64,000 nt of DNA, from the NCBI RefSeq assembly GCF_916618885.1, contig NZ_CAKAKH010000002.1, positions 1 through 64,000 on the forward strand, written 5' to 3'. Source of the stretch: Marinilactibacillus sp. Marseille-P9653. Its GTDB lineage: Bacteria; Bacillota; Bacilli; Lactobacillales; Carnobacteriaceae_A. The translations under genes were made by a program, and so were the position numbers. Below are positions 59,628-64,000 of this stretch, piece after piece. The notes below the pieces were generated by a model, which saw only the letters and a program-made list of their open reading frames with translations, had not been told where the DNA came from and made no database searches. The number at the start of each line of letters is the position of its first letter. Within the stretch, counting starts at the first letter, position 1.

Positions 59628-59656
59628 GCCACTTTCAAAACCTTCTTGAAAGCAGC
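59628..59656 (-). terminator. Hairpin in adcA leader
   Basis: GC(C/A)CTTTCAA/TTGAAAG..GC stem between the Zur box and the adcA start. The T run is weak (TTTCTATTT). It could terminate zinT transcripts or attenuate adcA. Confidence 0.45.
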
Positions 59657-59680
59657 TGACTTTTATCTACTAGTTTTAAT

Positions 59681-59699
59681 AATCGTATACATTACGATT
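59681..59699 (-). promoter_or_regulatory. Zur box upstream of adcA
   Basis: AATCGTA, 5 nt, TACGATT: perfect 7-bp arms of the Zur type. A possible -35 TTGACT lies upstream on the minus strand; the -10 is ambiguous. Confidence 0.8.
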
Positions 59700-59750
59700 T
59701 AAAAGATATCATATATAGATACCATAAGTCAATTTTATATTGAACTCTTT

Positions 59751-60719
59751 TTAGTGTGCCAACATATCTTGTACAATACCTGCTTCATCTAGCTCTGAAG
59801 GGTAGTACGTTGGCCAGTGTTCCATCTCTTCCAGTAACTCTGCACGGTCATCTCCCCAATATAGGTGATAGTGGTGTGCTTTTTTAGAAGAAATATCGTG
59901 ATCACTGAATTGAATGTATTCAGGCATTTCGTCAGAACCATTCACTTTATTGAAAACGAATCGTACGCCTCGGTTACCTTTTTCGTATGTTAAGATTTCA
60001 TAACCATCATAATCATAATCTGCAGTCATTTCTGTTCCATCTTCTTGATAGAACGTAAAGCTATCTTCGTCAATGACCATACGATCTATATCAGTAATAT
60101 ACCCTTCTGTGTAATACTCTTTATATTCTTCAGCATTCATTGAATCACTCTTATCTGCTTTAGCCTCAAATACTTCATCCAAAGCGCCTGATTCTAAATA
60201 AGGATAAACAGATTGCCAGTCTCCTGCCCAATCTGATAACGGACGGTCTCCGACTTCAGCATTATAGAAGAAACCACTATAAATCCTTCTACCTACTTCG
60301 TCATTAGCACCATGATCATCAATCTCAACTTCCACTGCTTCCGATTCAACCAGTAACTCATCACTAGAATCTAAAAGTTCCACTTTAATCTGTACGCCTG
60401 ATTCTGTTGCTTCTCTTGAAAACGTATCAGATGTGAGTCCAGCAACAGGTGCCCAATCACTCGTTTCAGCATCTTTCATATACCATTGCCAATTGTCCAC
60501 AGTGGTTTCTTCGTCCGGTACAGCTGTTAATTCTATTTCGTCTCCAGTATGGTAATGGTGCGCTAGTCCTTCTATTACGACTGAGCTTGGCTTAGTTTCA
60601 TTTTCTTCTGCTTTCGCTTCAGTGTGCTCTTCTGCAGAGTCTACGCTCGTATTATCTTGGCATGCTGCCAGTAGCATTCCTAGAGAGACGATGCCAGATA
60701 TTTTCAAAATCTTATTCAT
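59751..60719 (-). CDS. ZinT-like zinc lipoprotein with N-terminal HYHTGD module
   Basis: 322 aa. Lipobox LAAC (Cys20). An acidic spacer is followed by one HYHTGD module (about 47-137), homologous to the two in the neighbouring AdcA-like protein, then a ZinT domain (141-322). His274, His283 and His285 have the spacing of the E. coli ZinT zinc ligands. In streptococci ZinT is fused to AdcA; here it is separate. It probably hands extracellular zinc to the AdcA-ZnuBC importer. AAGGAT precedes the ATG. A Zur box lies 27 nt upstream. Confidence 0.9.
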   Translation of the reverse strand: MNKILKISGIVSLGMLLAACQDNTSVDSAEEHTEAKAEENETKPSSVVIEGLAHHYHTGDEIELTAVPDEETTVDNWQWYMKDAETSDWAPVAGLTSDTFSREATESGVQIKVELLDSSDELLVESEAVEVEIDDHGANDEVGRRIYSGFFYNAEVGDRPLSDWAGDWQSVYPYLESGALDEVFEAKADKSDSMNAEEYKEYYTEGYITDIDRMVIDEDSFTFYQEDGTEMTADYDYDGYEILTYEKGNRGVRFVFNKVNGSDEMPEYIQFSDHDISSKKAHHYHLYWGDDRAELLEEMEHWPTYYPSELDEAGIVQDMLAH

Positions 60720-60745
60720 TTATGTACTCATCCTTTTCTTTTTTA

Positions 60746-60764
60746 AATCGTAATCATTACGATA
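60746..60764 (-). promoter_or_regulatory. Zur box upstream of zinT-like gene
   Basis: AATCGTA, ATCAT, TACGATA: one mismatch between arms, same 7-5-7 layout as the other two boxes. TTGACA lies upstream on the minus strand, with a possible TATAAC -10. Confidence 0.8.
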
Positions 60765-60815
60765 TACAACGTTATAGTATTTTACTTAACCTGTCAATAG
60801 TCTTTTTTAAACAAA

Positions 60816-60844
60816 AAAATTGAACCTCTATTGAAGTTCAATTT
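60816..60844 (-). terminator. Terminator of ispE
   Basis: AAATTGAAC/GTTCAATTT hairpin with a minus-strand T run, past the ispE stop. Confidence 0.8.
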
Positions 60845-60854
60845 CTAAGCTCTA

Positions 60855-61706
60855 TTATTTTAAAGTTCTGACTAAATAGACTTCCTTGCAGAACCCTTTA
60901 AGTCCATTTACAATCCTCTTTGCTTTAGACCTTTGCTGTGTCAATCCATATACAGTTGGGCCCGTCCCACTCATCACTGCAACATCCGCTCCAAAAGATT
61001 CCATCTTCTCTTTGATTCTTTTAATCATCGGGTGTCTCTTAGCAGAGACTTCTTCTAAAGCGTTACCAGCAAGTTGTACAACTTCTCCGTAACAGTCAGC
61101 ATTGATTGCTTCAATCATTTTATGATGATCATAAGTAGGGATAGCAGAAAGATCCAGTTCTTCAAAGACGGTCCAACTTGAAATCCCTTTAGGCGGCTTG
61201 ACCACGATGACCCAACACTGAGGAAAATCACCAATAAGCTGAATTACTTCTCCTTTACCTGTTGCGTAAGCTGTTTTACCATAGATACAAAATGGTACAT
61301 CTGACCCAAGTTCTTTGCCGATATCTGACAGTTCTTCTAAGGATAGCCTCAAATCCCAAAGTTTGTTTAGCCCTCTCAAGGTTGCTGCCGCATCGCTACT
61401 TCCGCCACCTAAACCCGCTGCAATGGGTATATTTTTTTCAATTCCGATATGAACGCCTCTTTTAATTCCATAGCGTTCTTTCAGTAATTTTACAGCTTTG
61501 TAAACAATATTTTTTTTATTTAAAGGAATAAAGGCCGAATTGGAAGATAAAGAAATGATGTCTTCACTCAGCTTAGTGAATGTCAGTCGATCTGATAAAT
61601 CAATTGATGTCATGATTAGTCGCATTTCGTGGAATCCATCTTTTCTTTTATCAATCACATTCAAAGTTAAGTTTATTTTTGCAGGTGCTTTTTCTGTGAT
61701 TTCCAA
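60855..61706 (-). CDS. ispE: 4-diphosphocytidyl-2-C-methyl-D-erythritol kinase
   Basis: 283-aa GHMP kinase of the MEP isoprenoid pathway. EKAPAKINLTLNV at the start, the ATP motif PIAAGLGGGSSDAAA, and a C-terminal SGTGPTVYGL. A TTG start has AGGAGG upstream. It supplies isoprenoid precursors, also needed by the prenyl synthase in this window. Veg-ispE adjacency is as in Bacillus, apart from the VOC gene inserted between. Confidence 0.96.
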   Translation of the reverse strand: MEITEKAPAKINLTLNVIDKRKDGFHEMRLIMTSIDLSDRLTFTKLSEDIISLSSNSAFIPLNKKNIVYKAVKLLKERYGIKRGVHIGIEKNIPIAAGLGGGSSDAAATLRGLNKLWDLRLSLEELSDIGKELGSDVPFCIYGKTAYATGKGEVIQLIGDFPQCWVIVVKPPKGISSWTVFEELDLSAIPTYDHHKMIEAINADCYGEVVQLAGNALEEVSAKRHPMIKRIKEKMESFGADVAVMSGTGPTVYGLTQQRSKAKRIVNGLKGFCKEVYLVRTLK

Positions 61707-61899
61707 GTTCTCCCTCCTTTTTAATATGGCGGATAATCTAGTTACCTCTATCTTAAAGGATTTATTCTAAAATTTAAAAAGTTTCACTTTCACATATTAG
61801 CTCTTTTTCTAATTTATTTATTGACCGCCTATTATAGGCTTTCTGTATCCCTTCGTTTCTGATAAACTATTAACTAAAATATTTAAGGAGCTGGATGAT

Positions 61900-62295
61900 A
61901 TGAATCGTGGTTTACTACACCACTTGGAACTGTATGTATCAAACTTGGAACAATCCGTTCAGTTTTGGGGATGGCTACTAGAGGAATTAGGATATGCACC
62001 ATATCAGAAATGGGCACAAGGACAAAGCTGGAAGCTAGCAGATTCTTATCTCGTTTTTGTACAAGTAGAAGAACGGTTTTTAGATATTCCTTACCATAGG
62101 TGCCGAGTAGGACTGAACCACTTAGCCTTTCATGCCCAATCAAGAGAACACGTTGATCAACTTACACAAAAATTAAAAGAAAAACAGATTCCTGTTCTTT
62201 ATTCAAAAAAGCACCCATTCGCAGGAGGGGAATCACATTACGCCGTTTATTTTGAAGATCCCGATAGAATAAAAGTTGAAATTATAGCGCCATAA
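61900..62295 (+). CDS. VOC family (glyoxalase-like) protein
   Basis: 131 aa, one vicinal-oxygen-chelate domain made of two beta-alpha-beta-beta-beta units (LLHHLELYVSNLEQSVQFW; GLNHLAFHAQSREHVDQL) and ending with a metal-ligand-type Glu (KVEIIAP). Possible metal ligands are His8, the His in LNHLAF and the late Glu. The substrate is unknown; relatives include glyoxalase I and resistance proteins. AAGGAG precedes the ATG. It is divergent from ispE. Confidence 0.85.
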   Translation: MNRGLLHHLELYVSNLEQSVQFWGWLLEELGYAPYQKWAQGQSWKLADSYLVFVQVEERFLDIPYHRCRVGLNHLAFHAQSREHVDQLTQKLKEKQIPVLYSKKHPFAGGESHYAVYFEDPDRIKVEIIAP

Positions 62296-62301
62296 AAAAA
62301 A

Positions 62302-62337
62302 CCATCCGCTTTCAGGATATTCCCTGAAAGCTGATGG
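62302..62337. terminator. Terminator after VOC gene
   Basis: CCATC(C)GCTTTCAGG/CCTGAAAGC(T)GATGG hairpin. The longest T run (T8) is on the minus strand, so it may also back up veg termination. Confidence 0.8.
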
Positions 62338-62386
62338 CTTTATATTGATTGAGATATGTACGAGTTGCTGCTTAGCTTATAAAAAA

Positions 62387-62411
62387 AAGCAAGTCAAAAT
62401 GAGACTTACTT
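62387..62411 (-). terminator. Terminator of veg
   Basis: AAGCAAGTC/GACTTaCTT hairpin followed by a minus-strand T8. Confidence 0.8.
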
Positions 62412-62429
62412 TCATCAAACTAATTTACT

Positions 62430-62675
62430 TTAAAGTTCGCTACCTAAAAATTCTAGTTCAACTGTTTGTGTCAAAACATCGGCATAACTATATGAAACAC
62501 GTTCATAAGCATTTTCTTCTTTGTTTAATTCAACAATGAACACGGCAGGAAATGTATCTGTCAGTATTCCTTTGCGTTCCGTCGTCTTTTTCCGTCCGGC
62601 TTGAGCTGTCAATTTAATTTCTTTCCCTAATTGACCGTCAAGATTTTGCTTTATACTTGCTATAGTAATTGGCAT
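62430..62675 (-). CDS. veg: Veg family protein
   Basis: 81 aa. MPITIASIKQNLDGQLGKEI followed by a small SH3-like beta domain (GRKKTTERKGILTDTFPAVF, VSYSYADVLTQTVEL). In B. subtilis Veg stimulates biofilm matrix genes by an incompletely known route. Its position between rsmA and ispE is the conserved one. GAGGTGAG precedes the ATG. Confidence 0.93.
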   Translation of the reverse strand: MPITIASIKQNLDGQLGKEIKLTAQAGRKKTTERKGILTDTFPAVFIVELNKEENAYERVSYSYADVLTQTVELEFLGSEL

Positions 62676-63189
62676 AATCGACTCACCTCACAAAGTTATA
62701 ACAATAGTATACCATACAAACACGAAAATTAAAAGAACATTTGAAAATAAAGATCAAATTCAAATCATATGTTAAAATATGATGATTCTTTAATAATCTA
62801 ATCTTTTTGTTATATTAACTACTCTTATTCTCTGTTTCCCATCTCGCTATTCCGTATTATTTTAGCATAGACTATTACGGTAAATTTCTTACTATCACCT
62901 TATTCATAATTTATTATCCTATTTTATAAGCTCTTTACGATAATCTTATACTTTTCACTTAAAATTTACAGTCATCTTTTAATTTTTTCTAGTTAATATG
63001 GTCGGTTTGAATTTAGAAGTCTGTAGTTCATATTTTTTGACTATTTTATGATTCTAACCTCTAAATTCCTTATCATACTTCTATTCTTCTTCTTAAGAAT
63101 TTCACGCTAAACTAAAAAATCCGAACATTACTTACTTTAATCGCATGAAAAAGCCTTTGGTTCCGTTCGTTCGGGTATGATAGACAAAA
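62676..63189. other. AT-rich intergenic region, veg to rsmA
   Basis: About 510 nt, very AT-rich, with short repeated TTATTATCC/TATTATTTTAG-like tracts. An extended -10 (TGGTATACT on the minus strand, near 62709-62717) is a candidate veg promoter. No ORF with a ribosome site was found. Confidence 0.4.
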
Positions 63190-63242
63190 ATACCCACCTC
63201 ACTTTTAGACAATGATGTCCATATTGTGAGATGAGTAGGTAT
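63190..63242 (-). terminator. Terminator of rsmA
   Basis: ATACCCACCTCAC paired with GTGAGaTGaGTAGGTAT, then a minus-strand T5, just past the rsmA stop. Confidence 0.8.
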
Positions 63243-63244
63243 GA

Positions 63245-64000
63245 TTAATTCTTTTGATTGTTTTGCATCACTAGATTCTGTTCAACGAGCGCATCCGCAA
63301 GTTTCCCAAATTCTTTCAATGACAACGTTTCTCCTCGTCTTTTAGGATCAATTTCAGCTTGGTCCAATGCGACTTGAAGTTTTTCTTTAATTTCCGGTTC
63401 TTTTCCATAAGCTACTTGAAGATTGTTCCACAAGGTTTTTCTTCTTTGAACAAAAGCAGAACGAGCTACTTGGAAAAAGACGGTTTCGTCTTTTACAATA
63501 ACTTCTGCATCTTTTTTACGCGTCAATTTAATGACTGCTGACTCTACATTTGGCTGAGGCGTAAACACTGTTTTGGGTACGATAAGCGCTACTTCGGCAT
63601 CCATATAATATTGAACAGCAATCGAAAGGGAGCCGTAAGCTTTTGTTCCCGGACTTGCGGATAAACGATTCGCTACTTCTTTTTGCATCATCAGGACTAG
63701 ACCATCGATTGGCAATGATGATTCTAAAAAATTCATGATAATCGGTGTAGTGATGTAATAAGGTAGATTAGCAATTACGACCACTTTTTCTACATCTTTT
63801 AAATATTCTTCTTGAAAGGTTTTCAAATCTACTTTCAAAATATCTTGATTAATCACTTTGATATTTGAATATGGAGACAATGTATCTTTCAGAACTGGAA
63901 GCAGACGATGATCAATCTCAAAAGCGATGACTTCTTTTGCCTGTTTAGCAATTTGTTCAGTCAGAGCGCCAATCCCAGGTCCTATCTCTATTACAGTTGT
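63245..64000 (-). CDS. rsmA: 16S rRNA dimethyladenosine transferase (5' part outside window)
   Basis: Partial: 251 codons are in the window and the frame is open to the right edge, so the N terminus is missing. It dimethylates two adjacent adenines near the 3' end of 16S rRNA. The SAM motif I TTVIEIGPGIGALTEQIA and the NLPYYITTPI motif are present. It is followed by veg as in Bacillus. Confidence 0.96.
   Translation of the reverse strand, partial: TTVIEIGPGIGALTEQIAKQAKEVIAFEIDHRLLPVLKDTLSPYSNIKVINQDILKVDLKTFQEEYLKDVEKVVVIANLPYYITTPIIMNFLESSLPIDGLVLMMQKEVANRLSASPGTKAYGSLSIAVQYYMDAEVALIVPKTVFTPQPNVESAVIKLTRKKDAEVIVKDETVFFQVARSAFVQRRKTLWNNLQVAYGKEPEIKEKLQVALDQAEIDPKRRGETLSLKEFGKLADALVEQNLVMQNNQKN

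Overview
The window is low-GC Firmicutes DNA. Gene content (lactate dehydrogenase, mannitol and beta-glucoside PTS genes, DivIC, Veg, Hsp33, a Lactobacillales-type EET locus, no sporulation genes) points to Lactobacillales. A Carnobacteriaceae relative (Marinilactibacillus/Alkalibacterium/Carnobacterium-like) is my inference; strongly acidic lipoproteins would fit a marine or alkaline lifestyle.

The backbone is the classical origin-proximal gene order known from Bacillus subtilis, read right to left on the minus strand: rsmA (cut by the right edge), veg, ispE, purR, glmU, prs, pth, mfd, yabM-like, yabN/mazG-like, rqcP, divIC, yabR, tilS, hpt, ftsH, hslO, lysS, then the promoters and leader of an rRNA operon whose 16S gene must lie just beyond the left edge. 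Accessory blocks interrupt this backbone.

Block A (about 46.7-60.8 kb, between ispE and purR): a zinc-starvation set (ZinT-like lipoprotein, AdcA-like zinc binder, ZnuC, ZnuB; zinc-free S14, a 41-aa basic protein, zinc-free L33) under three Zur-type palindromes; a PadR/DUF2812 pair with a perfect 38-bp palindromic operator; a diguanylate cyclase plus BcsA-like synthase with two PilZ domains; a DUF2512 protein; and a pyruvate carboxylase gene broken by one in-frame TAA.

Block B (about 19.4-42.1 kb, between prs and pth): a flavin-based extracellular electron transfer (EET) set (eetA, dmkA, fmnB, pplA, ndh2, dmkB) next to ldh, with Rex-like boxes in the ndh2-pplA divergent promoter region; an S9 peptidase; aspartate 4-decarboxylase; an orphan PTS EIIC with cre sites; glmS with GntR-type operators; the mannitol operon mtlA-mtlR-mtlF-mtlD with MtlR and cre sites; an acidic lipoprotein and a zinc-ribbon membrane protein. 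Block C is one Na+/H+ antiporter gene inserted on the opposite strand between hpt and ftsH.

Most transcription units end in clear intrinsic terminators. I saw no tRNA, CRISPR array, IS element or phage gene. The most interesting items are the EET locus with apparent redox control, the repeated HYHTGD module shared by the AdcA- and ZinT-like lipoproteins, the pyc nonsense codon and the c-di-GMP/exopolysaccharide pair.
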